From: Gnetum montanum
Taxonomy: Eukaryota > Streptophyta > Gnetopsida > Gnetales > Gnetaceae
Direction: 5' to 3'
DNA: 64,000 nucleotides
Assembly (NCBI GenBank): GCA_015680685.1
Contig: MNCI01010030.1
Location: 31,407-95,406 of the forward strand
The notes under the pieces were generated by a model. It was not told the origin of the DNA, did no database searches, and saw only the letters and a list, made by a program, of their open reading frames with translations. A program made the position numbers and the translations under genes. Of the stretch, positions 33,643 to 46,289 are shown one piece after another. Numbering within the stretch: the first letter of the stretch is position 1; each line of letters opens with the position of its first letter.

Positions 33643-36085
33643 ATGGAATCTTCCTAGAACAACCCTACTTGCATCATCCTCAAATTATAATAGTACAACT
33701 TCATTTCTGTGAAGATTCAAGCCAAGTTGCCTATCGATCATGTAGAAATAGAAGTAAAACAAAATTATGAACTCATATACAAAGAAGGTCATGACTTCAT
33801 TCCCTCAACATTTGACATAATCCCCCTTTCTGAGTCTCATCATCGACTCATATCTCAACTCCTCGTGGCAAGGAGTCAAGCTTTATAGTCACCTCTAATA
33901 GAGCCTCAGAGTGAAGGTGAGGAAGATGAATTTGCAGCCTAATCTGAACACGAGGATTTGTACCATACCATCAGTCCCCACACCCATACAAATCCATCAT
34001 TCCAACCTTTTATTTGGATTTCATCAGTCATACCAACTTCCACATCCACCCACTACATACCACAAGTACAAACCTATGGGATACCTCTAACTACTTCAAC
34101 ATAACATGTTCAGGGTGTTACCTCACAAACTGTGGTTGGGTATTGGGTCTCACCAGCTGTTCAGCAGGATCAATCAACTTACTAGAGTATACCACACCCT
34201 GCAATCCCATCCTTGAATATTTCTCCATCGCCACAACTGGCAATCCAACAATATCCATTGCCACAAAAAATACAACAATCAAATCATTATCAACTGCAAT
34301 TCACTCAACCAACTAGTCTACCTACCGCCCAAGAGTGGGTAGACATGAAGAAAATGATGCAATTGTTGCCTAAAGAGTTACAACACCTTAAAACCAAGAA
34401 CACTAAGGAAATCCAGGTGCTAGATTTCTACCAAGATGATCCAATCCACCCTTCAGTTCCACCATTAACCCTGCCAAGGGAAATCTCATTATCTCAACTG
34501 ATCAAGTACAATAGAGAGGGAGATATGAACACCCATCTAGTGACCTTTCGACTAGAATGTTTACTACTTCAGGCCTAGCCTCATGCAATTCTATGAGTAT
34601 TTACTATGTCCTTAATGGAAAAATCCTTAGACTGGTATCGTGCCTTACCCTGTAACTCCATATTCTCTCTAGAGGATTTGTTGCATTAGTTTGTCACCCA
34701 CTTTAAATACAATCTAAAGCCTGAAGCCACGTTGGATAGCTTGATTCAGATTAAACAGGCACCATTAGAGCCAGCACAAAAATTTATCCAAAGGTGGAGT
34801 GCAACCTTGAATGAACTTCATGAGCCCATCCCTGAAACATATCTACTTACCATCCTTAAGGTAGCTGTGAATGACTTTATTAAATCAAAGCTTTACTATT
34901 TGAAAGCCCACACATTGAGCCAAGCATTTGCACAGATCAAAGACACAGAAGAGGTGGCACAATCAAGAAATGAATTGGCTTATGTGGCCTATAGAAACCA
35001 ACATGCTCACAAGAAAAACACAATAGTAGCAATGGTGACCGAAAGCACCAAAGCAACCAATTTGGGCCCAACAGCTAAGCAACCCAAAGCCCCACCTGAC
35101 AAAGTTGCCAACTTTCGTGCCAACTCACCTACATTGGCAAGGGCCACCCAAAGCCCAATTTTTAGCACAAGGACCACTCAAAATATATACCATTGTTGAT
35201 GTAACCCTCTCAACTATTGGAGAAAATCCTCAAAGGTGGGAAAATCCAACACAAATACGTGTTAGAGATTACCTGCCAAAACATGACAGGTACTGCAAGT
35301 TACTAAGGAACCCTACCTTAGTAGTCCCAAATGAGCCCCTGGTCCCACAACATTTTAAACTGGACCAATACTACGATGACCATCAAATGGTTGGTCACAG
35401 TATAGACAACTATCATGCTTTTCAGGATGACCTACAAAGAATGATAGAACAAGGCCAACTAGTGATTGACACGGCAAGTCAGTCCAACGCAAAAGATGAC
35501 TCCTATGTCATAAACTCAATTAGCATAGGTAGCAAGCTTAAACTTGTACAACAACATTTCATAATCCATGTGCCTCTTAACAAGGCAAAGCTCCCTGTAG
35601 CCTCCACAAGCAAGAAACCAATCATCCACTAAGACGTTAAACTTACATGATGCAGCAGCAAAAACCGTTAAACAACCTTTCTTCATCAAGGTGCCACAAT
35701 GAGCTGGCCACATAACAACAACTCCTAAGCCACCCTTTGTCATAAGGATGATACAACATGATGATCTATCACTTACCCAATGTCAAATAGTGGGCAACAT
35801 CTCAATCCATCCTCCCTCAAGGGTCGACCCCACTAGCAACCTAGGTAGGCCCACCAAATGGCAATGCAAGAGAAAAAACAAGTACCTTGCAACCTTATGG
35901 CTAAAGCAAAGGCTATAACTAGCAAAAAATAATTGAAAACTGGGGCCCCTACCCCCAAACAAGCTAAGCAAACCAAGCCCAAGTTCCCTTAGTAAGAGAT
36001 CCATCTCCCAAGCCACATGGAGGAAGTCAAAGCCAACACAATGGCTAACGACAAGGACTTCGTAGCTACATTAACCCAAGTAAAA
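33643..36085 (+). pseudogene. Gag, copy C (most complete of the short type)
   Basis: ATG at 33643. It shows the full order that is cut in A and B: N-terminal block, proline/glutamine-rich stretch, capsid domain (WVDMKKMMQLL at 34340, SLDWYRALP-like at 34626, FIQRWSATLNELHEP at 34785, YVAYRNQHAHKK at 34980), GPTAKQPKAPPDKVANF at 35065, decayed knuckle (YYDDHQMVGHSIDNYHAF), FIIHVP linker and basic stretch. Stops at 33886, 33940, 34576, 34687 and others disable it. This copy shows what stood at the 15-kb insertion site. Confidence 0.85.
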
Positions 36086-38420
36086 AAATGCTAAAGATAG
36101 AGAACACAACGTTTAGCTTGTACGACCTAGTCACAACTTCATCTGTTCGCTGCCAAGTGGTGGTTGAGATCTTAGCCTCCATTCTTGTTACGAAGGATAT
36201 CCCTACAAATGAGGCATCCATCCGTGCAATAATGTTACCCCCTACACAACCAGAATTAGGTTCAGCAACCTTAGCCTTTGCAATGATGCAATCAAAGTCA
36301 ACCTCACGCGAGGGGAGGTCACTACAGCTCCACTATCCATTAGCATTTGTGTCGAGAAGTGCACCATCTGTAGAGTGCACGTAGAAGATGGTGTAGTGAA
36401 AAACGTAGTTCTGCACTCCGTCATCGATAAGCTAGCCCTGGTTGATGAAACTAGGCTAACCGAAACCACATGTCTAAAGTCCTTCAATGGATTGAAACAC
36501 TGTGAAAATTTTGGGGCCTCAACAGTTCAGCAAAATCTCATGACTCTAGTGAATATTTGCAATAAGATATGGCCCGGCAAGTTCCCTTTTTAGTTAAGGG
36601 TCTACTCTACCATGATACACAGCACAATGTAATGAATTCCAAAGGACAAAGCAAGATCAGGGATGGATAATGAAAAGCTTTCAACTTTGCAAGCTTTTTC
36701 TGTTATGTTATGAAAATATTAACTTTTGGCATATTATGCTGCATTACGCAACATAGCATAACATTGCATTACGCAGCGTAATGTCAAAAGGCAGTTCATC
36801 GTAGCAACAGAAATGGCAAGATTTGAGACTTCGATGGCCCAGCAAAATCTCAAGGCTTAAGCAATGATCTAGAGCATGCTGCACATTTCAACAAGTTTTC
36901 TTTTTTGGCTAAAGGTCTATTAGGCTATATTACATAGTGTAACATAATAAACCTTGAAATTGTTGATCAGAAGCAAAGGAAGCATGGTGACAACACTTCA
37001 ATTTTTTGTAGTTTCGCTATTTTACACTGAATTATGCTATGCAATGTAATTTAGTATAACGTAGCATAATGCAAGCAATGATAGAGCACAATTCAAACAT
37101 TAGCAGTTCATACATCACAATATGCTCTCTAGCATATTGCAACATAATCAAAGAACAGTTTGTTGCCAAAGCTCCTACAAAAGTGGTATACGATGCATTA
37201 CACTTCAGAGCGCAATACAGTATGGCATCGCAAGCTTCAAAAACAAGCACACCAAGTCAACAGCATCTTGTAGGTTTAGGACACATGTCATCTAAACCAC
37301 GTTCTTCTCCTGACCCTAACCTTATAAATATTCTAGTTGACAAAGATCAAAGGGTTGGAAAAAATTCTCCTAAGATTGAAAAATTTTCTTTGTGAGAGAT
37401 TTTCTTTCCATTGGCAATTGTTGTCAACTTTTGGTGAAGATTAACAAAGAACAAAAGAAGGATCAGTGATCGTAAGAACATCAAAGGTGATTGGCAATAA
37501 TCCTTGATTAGAAACAGGTAATTAACGGATATTTTACTTTGGGTCTGACCTCCTTGTACCCAAATTGGTTAGAACAAGGTAGATCAAGCTTTTCTTTCTT
37601 TGTCTTTAAATAGCTTTCTTATTCTTGGCATGTGCTTCACCTAAATCGAAGTCTGCCTGTAATCATTGTATTTAATATATTTTGTTCATGAGTTGAATCC
37701 TAGATCCTGGGACTGCTGGTGTTCTAAATCCGATCTCTTATGCCCTATCTATATGAATCTTGCAAATCTTTTTAAATTGATTACATCATTTTCAATTACC
37801 TTTGAAGTTAACAATATTATATCTTCTCATAAAGAATCATCATTTTGTCATCCAAATATCACAAAATTTTTACTGATCAAGTAAGTCCCTGTATGATTGA
37901 CAAGACCGTTTAGGGCACCTCGAATTTTTTTTTCTCCAGCATGGTCCTCACACAAATCCAAGGTTACAACTGTGTACACAGACTTTTGTTTGGTATTTCG
38001 AGTGACCAAAATTTTTCATCGTTATGTCGATCACGTGTCACAGTCAAAGGTACAATCAACCTAGCCTTTGTGGTGGAAGAGAAATTCCCCACTACTGTGG
38101 ATTTCATGGTCATAGAGGAGATGCCAAGTTTCAACATGATTCTCGGCAGGCCATAGCTAGCCTAGCTTAGGGCCATCTCCTCTCCCATCCACCAAGAAAT
38201 CCACCTTCCATATGAATGTGGTCAAATTATCATCCATAGTGATAACGCTTCCTCTTCAACTATCCATGACATAGACATTGTGCAAGTCTTGGAAGAAGAG
38301 TTTCTTAGTGATACACCTACAGTAACCAACACAACACTTAAGGCTAACACACCCGAATGAATGGTTGAAGCCAATAGTCTCCTAGAGGATCTTGAGCCTT
38401 GCATGCCCCCTAAAACATAA
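36086..38420 (+). pseudogene. Protease, copy C, split by solo LTR
   Basis: Part one (to 36492) includes FSLYDLVTTSSVRCQV and VEDGVVKNVVLHSVIDKLAL; part two (from 38032) includes TVKGTINLAFVVEEKFPTTVD, FNMILGRP and HQEIHLPYECGQIIIH before TAA at 38418. Inactivated by the insertion, by TAG after GRP and by the EDG active-site change. Confidence 0.85.
36493..38026 (+). repeat. Solo LTR inside protease, copy C
   Basis: Left target TGGAT at 36488-36492; right target has drifted to TCGAT at 38027-38031. Length 1534 bp, against 1535 and 1533 in A and B. Confidence 0.9.
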
Positions 38421-39913
38421 AACTACAAAAACACATGGCCTGAAAAGGCCTTAAACTAACTTACGGCCTGGAATGGCCTAAAACTATCACTTTTCACATT
38501 GCTTTTCTTTCATTCATGCATTTCAACTCTATGTACAACAAGTGTTGCCTAATTTTCTTTTCCTTCTAATCAATTTTTATAGGATCTCGTAGGCACACAG
38601 CATGACCATGCATGCAATATCACACCTTACACAAGAAAGGTAAGCACCAAGTCTTGGCATCATGACTTAAAAATGATACCATAGAACAGTCCTAGCATCA
38701 TGACTTAAAATTGATATCACTGAAAATCCTAGGATCATGAAAATAAATTGACACCACAGAGCTCTATCTAGTATGACACTAAACTACGACATCTGTCTAC
38801 CATGACATGAAACTAGCATCTAGAGTCCACCAAGACTATAAAATAGTGTTCCTCTTTACAGTTCGCTATGACTATAAACTAGCAGCACACCATCTGCTAT
38901 GATGCTACACTAGCATCATCCTTGGGTCATGATGTTAAACTAGCACATCATAGTCTACTAGGACTATAAACTATCACATCATAGTCTACCAAGACTTTAA
39001 ACTAGGTTCATGGTGTCCCAAGACGTTATACTGGCATGTTGCTGATCTAATTCAAGCACCCGTTATTGGTGAAACCCTTGGGAGCACTCACAACATCATC
39101 ATCTCCCATCATTTTGATGATCTTTTGGAGCACTCACTATTAGTGTACCTTTCAGAGGACTCATAGCATCATCTCCTTAGCACCTTCACTAGCTTCCTGA
39201 GGATTTGCAACTGGTGTAACATTTGACACATTTGTAGCATCTTCGCATCCAACACTTACAACATCTTTACATTTGACATTTACATTTGGCATTTCATTTG
39301 TGGCTTTCTTGTCTTCTTGGGATTGTGTTTTCAGGATGACATGCCTGAGGTGTTCGTACATAGATGCACTTCATCATGACAACAAGGTATCACATTCTTC
39401 CTGATGCACGTAACTCGGTTAATCAATCCATTCATAAGTACATTCCTGACTCCCGATGCATCCCCTATTTCCCCATCATGTCCCAATTATCCTATTTAAT
39501 TACATCCTTAGATACATTCCACTCAGTTCAAAACTCTTGATAAGTAGTGATAACATGAAACACAATACACAATGCATGATACAAAATGCAAACGCTTGAA
39601 AACAAGCACACCACTGAAAGCAAGCTCTTTCAAAAGACCAAAAAAAAAACACAAAAGTAAAAAAAATAATAACAAAATGGTCAGAGAAAAATGCATGAAA
39701 AAGGTCTTCATGACCCCATTGACATCATAAACCAAAGACTATTGGCTATTCTCATACAAGCCCCATGTAAGAAGGCAATTGTCTTGAAAAAATAGTTACA
39801 CTCATGTCTCAAAGAGATCATGTTACACATTATTGTGTCGCTTTGGCTATTTACAACAGGCCCCATAAACACTCTATAAGAGTCCCATTTCTCCAAAGAA
39901 ATCATGCCCTCTA
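38421..39913 (+). other. Minisatellite and 3' UTR, copy C
   Basis: TTAAACTA-type units at 38430-38490 and 38650-39030, then non-coding text. From about 39700 the sequence parallels the last 500 bp before the LTRs at 2536 and 20471, so the next LTR could act as the 3' LTR of this copy. Confidence 0.6.
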
Positions 39914-40044
39914 TGAAACACAACAAAATTTAAAGACATCCTTGCTTCACCAGGTCTTTACAATTTGCGCAGTGTTACGGTAGTTCTTTAGGAGATGGAT
40001 GCTCTAATTTTCAACCTGTCTACTTTAGTAAGTTTTCTAAGTCA

Positions 40045-40610
40045 AGGAGTCTTGCTATGCTACACTAGGCCATGTAGTGTAGCAACCTCTAGAAGACATT
40101 TGCAGAAGCACAATGCTAGACTATGGTGTGCTACGTAGCATAGCACAGCGTAGTAAAAGCTGGACAACTAGTCCCCTCGTCCAACTTCAAGTCCTTCTGC
40201 AAGGTCTCCTTCCACCAGAAAGTAGTGAACTTGGAAAAATCAAGTTATGTTTGCTACTATGCTAAGTGAGGCATACCAATTATGTAAAAGTAACAGAAGG
40301 CAACTCAAAGGGCAGGATCAACAAGTTTACAAGTTTTGCAGTGCAAAAGATGAAGTTTGCAGATGGGTAATGTTTTTTGCGACTAAGGCCAGTTGCTATG
40401 CTAAGATATGATACATAGCATATCATAGCATAGTAAAAAATGTGAAAAATAGTTAGCACACTCCAAAGGTTTCTAACGCATGAAACAGGACACAATGGAA
40501 GTTTCTCGCTTCAAACTGGCGACTACGCTACGCTACGCTACGTAGCGTAGCACAACATAACAAAATGCTACGCCACGCCAAACATGCTATGCTACAAAGC
40601 ATGGAAAGAC
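40045..40610 (+). repeat. TACGC/GCGTAGC palindromes in U3
   Basis: The densest part is near 40520-40600: tandem CTACG units running into their own reverse complement (CTACGCTACGTAGCGTAG). Weaker versions (GCTACGTAGCATAGCAC, CATAGCATATCATAGCATAG) lie at 40045-40150 and 40395-40440. The unit differs from GCGTATACGC but shares GCGTA/TACGC. Confidence 0.75.
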
Positions 40611-40809
40611 ATGGTGAGCAGTTATGTGACATTAATGCACCTCACCTAATTGCCTTGTTTCTCTAACAGCGTAATTATGATGCAACAGGTTTGTAATTAC
40701 AGCATGGTAGGCTTGCCCAACGGTCATGCAAGCACGTGTACCATAGATAAGTTAGCATAGGCCCAAGCCACATGGCATCCAAACCACTTCTCTAGCATGT
40801 CCTTGGTCC

Positions 40810-40817
40810 TATAAATA
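40810..40817 (+). promoter_or_regulatory. TATA box, third LTR type
   Basis: TATAAATA after GGTCC lies about 210 bp downstream of the palindromes and resembles TATAAATA at 56017 and 61620. Confidence 0.65.
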
Positions 40818-41537
40818 CACCAATGAGAAATCCTTAAACTCTAGCTAGTTCATTCAGGCACTGGGACACTCTGAATTTTAAATTTTTTGGCACTCAAACT
40901 GTCTTTTTGTACTTTTAGTTCCAGTCCTCTGAGTAGTCCAGTCGGCTAAGGATTTTGTTAGCTGACGAGCAAGTAAGATAGCATCGTAACCTCGAGAAAT
41001 GTAAGCTTCCTGTTTCAACATTGTAAATAGTTAGCATTCTCAATTGGCATTTTGTTCTAATCTTTCCTACCACATTGGTAGCACTTCACATTGTTAATGC
41101 CTGAGTCCACATTAAAGCACACAACTGTCTTGCTCTACACATCTTGGTTACCCTCAGGATCTCTGTACTTCCTAGCGCTATGCAACCAATTGTATCCATC
41201 TTAATAGAGTGAAGTTGTAGCTCTAAAGCGGTGCATTTTTCTAACTACATTTTACTTTGTCTCCTACTTATTATTGCATTTTACACTATTTTCTGCTTCT
41301 TTTCCATTTAAGCATTATTTCACGCTATCATTTTTCATTTTCTTTTAAATCACATGTTGCAAAAGATTATATAGACACCGAATAAGTCCCTATCTGATCG
41401 ACCAGACTATTTAGGGCACCTCGTTTCCATCCCATCTAGCACGGCCCTCATGCGGAAACGAGGTCAAGATTTTCAGCGGCCAAAAGCCCCTTGGCATTTT
41501 TTCCAGCTACCGACGTTTTCAATCTCTATAGTTTCTC

Positions 41538-41557
41538 TGGTGCTAGAAGGAGGGGCT
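41538..41557 (+). promoter_or_regulatory. Primer-binding site
   Basis: TGGTGCTAGAAGGAGGGGC follows the LTR end. It carries the conserved CTAGAAGGAGG core. Confidence 0.65.
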
Positions 41558-41599
41558 TTTGGTGCCCTTTCCACATGTCACGGTAGTCTTGTAAGCCTT

Positions 41600-41885
41600 C
41601 TACACCCTTATATGCATTAGCATAAATTTGACATCCTTTTGCGGTTGTTTATGTGTTGTTCAATGTAGATCAATCACCTCGATGGTTCCTCCAGAATCCT
41701 ACAAGACATAAAGCCTCCAGTTGCTAGCTAACTTGCCTATCTTACAGTATTTTTGCATGTGTTCTGTACCCTATCGCATACTAGCATAAATGTGATACCC
41801 TTTTGCAGTTGTTTATGCATCGTGTGGTACAGGTCGGTCACCTCAACAGCTCCTCGGGAGCCTTGCAATACATAAAGCCTCTTTT
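41600..41885 (+). repeat. Two-copy 160-bp tandem repeat in the 5' UTR
   Basis: TAGCATAAATTTGACATCC to CATAAAGCCTC near 41627-41713 recurs, diverged, near 41785-41882 as TAGCATAAATGTGATACCC to CATAAAGCCTC. No coding sequence lies between the primer site and the gag ATG at 41991. Confidence 0.7.
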
Positions 41886-41990
41886 TGATTGCTTACCAAC
41901 TTTTTTTCTCTTCTCGTTCATAAAACTATTTAGCTTTCCTAATTTGTTTACTTTTTCTTCACGTTTTCAAAACTATCTAGCTTAGTAACA

Positions 41991-44930
41991 ATGACTTTCG
42001 GAACTACTAATACTAACACCTTCAACATGGAGGTTTTCATCATGGTTCAAGGCACCACTGGTGCCGAACAACCATTGAACACAATGTTGGAAACACGATG
42101 ATCCCTCAAGATTCAAAATCAGGGAGTTGAGGGCTTGGCCTAGCAACATGAGTGCTATAACTTCCTCTGTGCAAAGGTTTAGGCAAACCTACCTTTGGAT
42201 GTACACGAATCTGAGGGCAAACGTAGCTTCTAGTTCACTTATTATGACAGGAAGGAGTTTGTTTCCACTCTCAATGCTTCCATACCTTTGACACAGACTA
42301 ATCAAAGGCTTCTAGACCAACAAATCCAGTTTTCTAGGCTTAGGGAGCAACAGGACACAACGTCTAACTAGGATGACACCTTTCAGGATGGACAGGAGGA
42401 ACTTGATTCCCAATATAAAGAGGGAGGTCCAACCAACCTTGTTCCTATCCCTCCTACCCAATCCTTATGGGCCAACCCATTTTTTTTCACCGCTCACATT
42501 TTCATCATGCCTACACTTCCGTAGCCTACAACTACAACCACAATGGATAGTCATGTTACCTTCCTGGTGTATCAATGCCCTTATTCCCATGTTCCATTTG
42601 TAGCAACTATGCCTTCACAAACTATTCAGTAGCCCATTCCTATAGTGCATCACACACCAATCATGGCTACCCTACCACATATGCATGTTCTTCCTTCTTC
42701 ACAATCATATGAAACTTCTATTTCAATTCCTATGTTCACATATGTTCCACCCACCACGACGAGCCTGGGCCCGTCCATGTGGTGGACTCCATTCACTTCT
42801 TTGCCTATTCCAAAACCTTCATAGATGTCTCATTATGTTCACCCTTAGACCTACCAAACCCTGCAAATGGTACAACCTAACACAGGGTTATGGTCTATTC
42901 CGCCAGTGACACAAGCAATCTATTCAATGGCTCAAACTGTAGTTGCTTCTCCAATAGCACCACTTGCTAGGTGGTGGACAATGCAAGCAGCACCTTTCGC
43001 GGGGGCTACCCCAATGGTACTGCCGATGGGTCACACCATCACCCCTACCATTCCATAGGTGGGGGCTACCTCGGTAGTTCCCCAACCACCTACACCATCG
43101 CAGGGTTTGGATCAAGCGTTCCAGCTCATCCAGACCCTCACTGAGGAAATCAAATGCCTCAAGGCTATTAGGTCGAACACGGTACAAGTCATGGACTTTT
43201 ACCAGGATGACCCCATCAGCCTTGTAATCCCTGCTCTGATGTTACCCCCAGGGATGTCTCTCCCATAGTTCATGAAGTATAATGGGGAGGGAGACCCCAA
43301 CAGGCATCTAGTTACCTTTAGGTTGGAGTCTCTCCTGTTGCAAGAATGTCCACACATGATTATTCATGTCTTTGCCATGTCCCTAGCCAGGAGAGCCTTG
43401 GATTATTACTTCATGCATCCACACTCATCAATTTCAACTCTAGAAGATCTTCTAACCCAGTTCGTGATGTGCTTCAAGTATAACTTGAAGCCAAAAATCA
43501 GACTGGAGTGTAATGTAGGGGCCTTTGGAACCAGTCCAGAAGTTCATCTAGTGATGGAGCGTGACCCTTAATGAAATCTATGAGTCCATCATGGAGGCCC
43601 ACTTGTTGGCCATCATTAAAGGTGTAGTGAATGAATTTATCAAGTCTAAATTGTACTACCTTGCCCCTCGCACTCTTAGTCAAGCCTTTTCTTAGACTAA
43701 GAGTATACAAGATGTGGTTGAGGCGAGCAAAGACCTGGCCTACATTGCTTACAAAAATACCTTCACAAAGAAAGACAAGGGTAAGGCCCCAACGACCACA
43801 GTGGCTGTTGTGGCAACCAAGGCCAAGCACAAACCTAGTAATAATGATAACAAGGACAACAAGAAACTGGTTGTATGCATAGCTAACCCCATGCCAAAGC
43901 AGGGCAACATGTCACAACCTCTAGTACCCATTCTTGAGACATCTACGCAACCAAAATCAAACTTTGAGCGTAAAGATCACTCAAAGTACACTGCACTGCC
44001 TCTCAAGCCTTTGGAACTTCTGAAGAAACTACTGGCAGTAGGGCACATTCAACACAAGCAGATGTTGGAAGAATAAAGTAGGAGACATCAACATTATTGC
44101 GAGCTCCTTAGGAACCGCTCCTTTCCCCTACCTAATGAGCCCCCAGTTTCTAAGGGTTTCGAGCTGGATAGGTTTTCTGACTACCACCAATAGTGTGTTC
44201 ACAACACAGATTACTATATGGTGTTGTAGGATGACATCCAGAGGTTGATCAACTAGGGAAAAATGGTGTTGGATGAATGCAACCCAGTACACCCTGAAAA
44301 CCAATCTATGCATATCTTGATAGACCCCCTCAATGCCAACAATGTTGGTTACATCATCAATACCATCGGCATTGATAGCAATCCTAGGCCACCCCAGTAG
44401 TCATTCATGGTCCGTGTGCCTCAACATAGTGCACCAGCAACACAAGCAGCTAATCAAAGCTCATAACATCCATTCATCCTGAGAGTCCCTCCACAGGCAT
44501 CCATCTCTGTGTCACCTATTAGTGAAACTACGCTACTTCACCTGCTAACACCGTTAGCTCCTTTCATCATTAGCAGGCTAACTCTTTTGAAAATCCCAAG
44601 CCCACAAAAGATAGCTGAAAAACCTTCTTGTCCTAAAAAATGAGAAGTGCATTTCGCAGGTGAGGTGTTGATGGGGAATACCACCCATGGCATTCTGAAG
44701 CCTACATCCTTTCCCTCTATGTCTAAACCCTCATCACCAAAGACGAACATTGTTATAACCATGCAGTTTGTGCCACCCTGCCAAAAAGGGTCTAAACCTA
44801 GATCCAAAGTTGCCCCTCCTCAGGAAATTCATCTTCTAGGACGAATTGAAGAGGAGGAAAGCACCAAACAGTGGGGTGGATAAGACATTTTTGATGCCCT
44901 CACTTAGGGCAAGTAGGCTCTAAAATAGAA
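41991..44930 (+). pseudogene. Gag polyprotein of the third type
   Basis: ATG at 41991 is the first good start. The N-terminal block matches the other Gags (CYNFLCAKV, YYDRKEFVSTLNASIPLT). A long proline/threonine/methionine-rich region follows. The capsid domain starts near 43090 (LDQAFQLIQTLTEEIKCLK, VMDFYQDDPIS, MKYNGEGDPNRHLVTFRLE, LEDLLTQFVMCFKYNLKP), with a frame loss near 43510. YIAYKNTFTKKDKGKAP and a decayed knuckle (FSDYHQ, TDYYMVL) come next, then FMVRVP, PFILRVP and PFIISRL linker phrases. Many stops. Confidence 0.83.
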
Positions 44931-45617
44931 AAACACTACATTGAGCCTGTATGACCTAATCATGACGTCTGTTCCCCACCACGAGGCTCTGATCCACATG
45001 TTGATAGTAATTTCAGTCAACAAATACATGCCAGTGCAAGAGGAAGTGATCCACTCGATCATGCTTTCCTCTACAGCCATCGAGCCTGAGCCATCCCAAT
45101 TGACTTTCAGTGACGATGCCATTAGGGAAGATCTTAAAAGTGGTCAGGTGACCATAGCATTCCTTTTTATCATAATTCAAGTTGGCCAACACCAGATTCA
45201 AAGGGTACACATTGATGATGGGGCTGCCATGAATGTCATCCCCTTCCCTATTGTGGACAAGCTGGGCTTGGTCGACTAGATCAAACCCACAACTATGTCG
45301 TGCCTAAGGTCATTCAACAGGGCACACATCCTAGTGAAATGCATAGTCTACATAGACTTCATAGTAGGGGACCAATTTTCCACAAATGCAACATTCATCA
45401 TGGTTGAGGAAATGCCTAGTTTAACCTGATCTTGGGGAGATCATGGTTATCACAACTTAGAGTTGTCTCCTCACCCATACATCAGGAAATCCACCTACCA
45501 TACATAGGTAAGGAGGTGGTGATCCATGGTGATGAAGTAGTAGCACAAGCTATTAGTAACGTAGACATGGATAAGGGTTTAGAGGTCGTAACCTCTAAGA
45601 ATGAAACACTTTCTTAA
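44931..45617 (+). pseudogene. Aspartic protease of the third type
   Basis: TLSLYDLIMTSVPHHEAL opens the block, and QRVHIDDGAAMNVIPFPIVD is the active-site region. After a TAG near 45278 the text continues CLRSFNRAHILVKC, FIVGDQFSTNATFIM, and in a shifted frame LGRSWLSQLRVVSSP and HQEIHLPYIGKEVVIHGD. It ends near 45615 and is followed by about 260 bp without a clear domain. Confidence 0.82.
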
Positions 45618-45879
45618 GTACACGTTAACCATCCAATGAGAGAATCAACTCAAGAAGCTGGTTACCTAAACGAAAGCACGTGGGTAACCAACAAGCGGGG
45701 GACAAAGATGCAAATGAGGGCCCTGACAAAACACCTCGGCCTTACATTCCACTCAACCCATGATGGGTCAAGAAGTAGCTACACATAACATAGCAACCCC
45801 ATTGCTTCTTGCCCAGTTTCCGTCCCTTGTACGTTCACTGCTTTTTTCTTTGTTAACATACCATCCTTTTGGTATGCTA

Positions 45880-46130
45880 TGCTATGGCCCAAAATGGCCT
45901 AAAACTATGTTACACAATGGTCCAAAATGGGCTAAAACTAGCAATGGCTCGAAATGGCCTAAAACTAGCAATGGCCTGAAATGGCCTAAAACTATCATAA
46001 GTTTCCAGTTATCCATTGTTTAAGTTGTTAACATATCATCTCTTTGACATGTTATGCAAAGGCCTGAAATGGCCTAAAGCTAGCAATGGCCCGAAATGGT
46101 CTAAAACTAGCACATGAAAGCATGGACATT
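45880..46130 (+). repeat. Post-protease minisatellite
   Basis: About seven units of the form ATGGCCTGAAATGGCCTAAAACTAGCA, some separated by CATACCATCC-type text. Same place and same AAACTA core as 12470-12720. Confidence 0.75.
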
Positions 46131-46289
46131 TTACTCGAAACATAGCATGTATACAATGTACAAGGTAACGTAGAACCAATTTCTATTTTAGAAAATCCTC
46201 TTTACTTTATTCAAAACTATTGTCTTTTAAACAATGTTTGCAAAATTTGTTACACAAAAATCCAAAATTCCAAAAAAAATCCCATGCTG

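Larger units (their letters stand above)
33285..39913 (+). mobile_element. Gag-protease element, copy C
   Basis: Third tandem copy, starting in an LTR remnant (33285-33401), with primer site at 33408-33427, gag, protease with solo LTR, minisatellites and 3' UTR. Up to about 39690 it follows copy B; beyond that the 3' UTR differs and resembles the larger elements (CATGTAAGAAGGCAATTGTC), ending at the LTR of the next element type. Confidence 0.8.
39914..41530 (+). repeat. LTR of the third element type
   Basis: Starts TGAAACACAACAAAATTTAAAG and ends AATCTCTATA, eight bases before the primer site. U3 has CTACGCTACGCTACGTAGCGTAGC-type palindromes near 40525-40595, TATAAATA at 40810-40817, and U5 carries AAGTCCCTATCTGATCGACC. 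No target duplication was found because the right end is lost. Confidence 0.75.

Noticed and set aside
39523-39735. Minus-strand frame with a hydrophobic segment in the 3' UTR of copy C
   Set aside because: It arises from an A-rich run read in reverse; the matching frame at 26250-26471 is not conserved in sequence.
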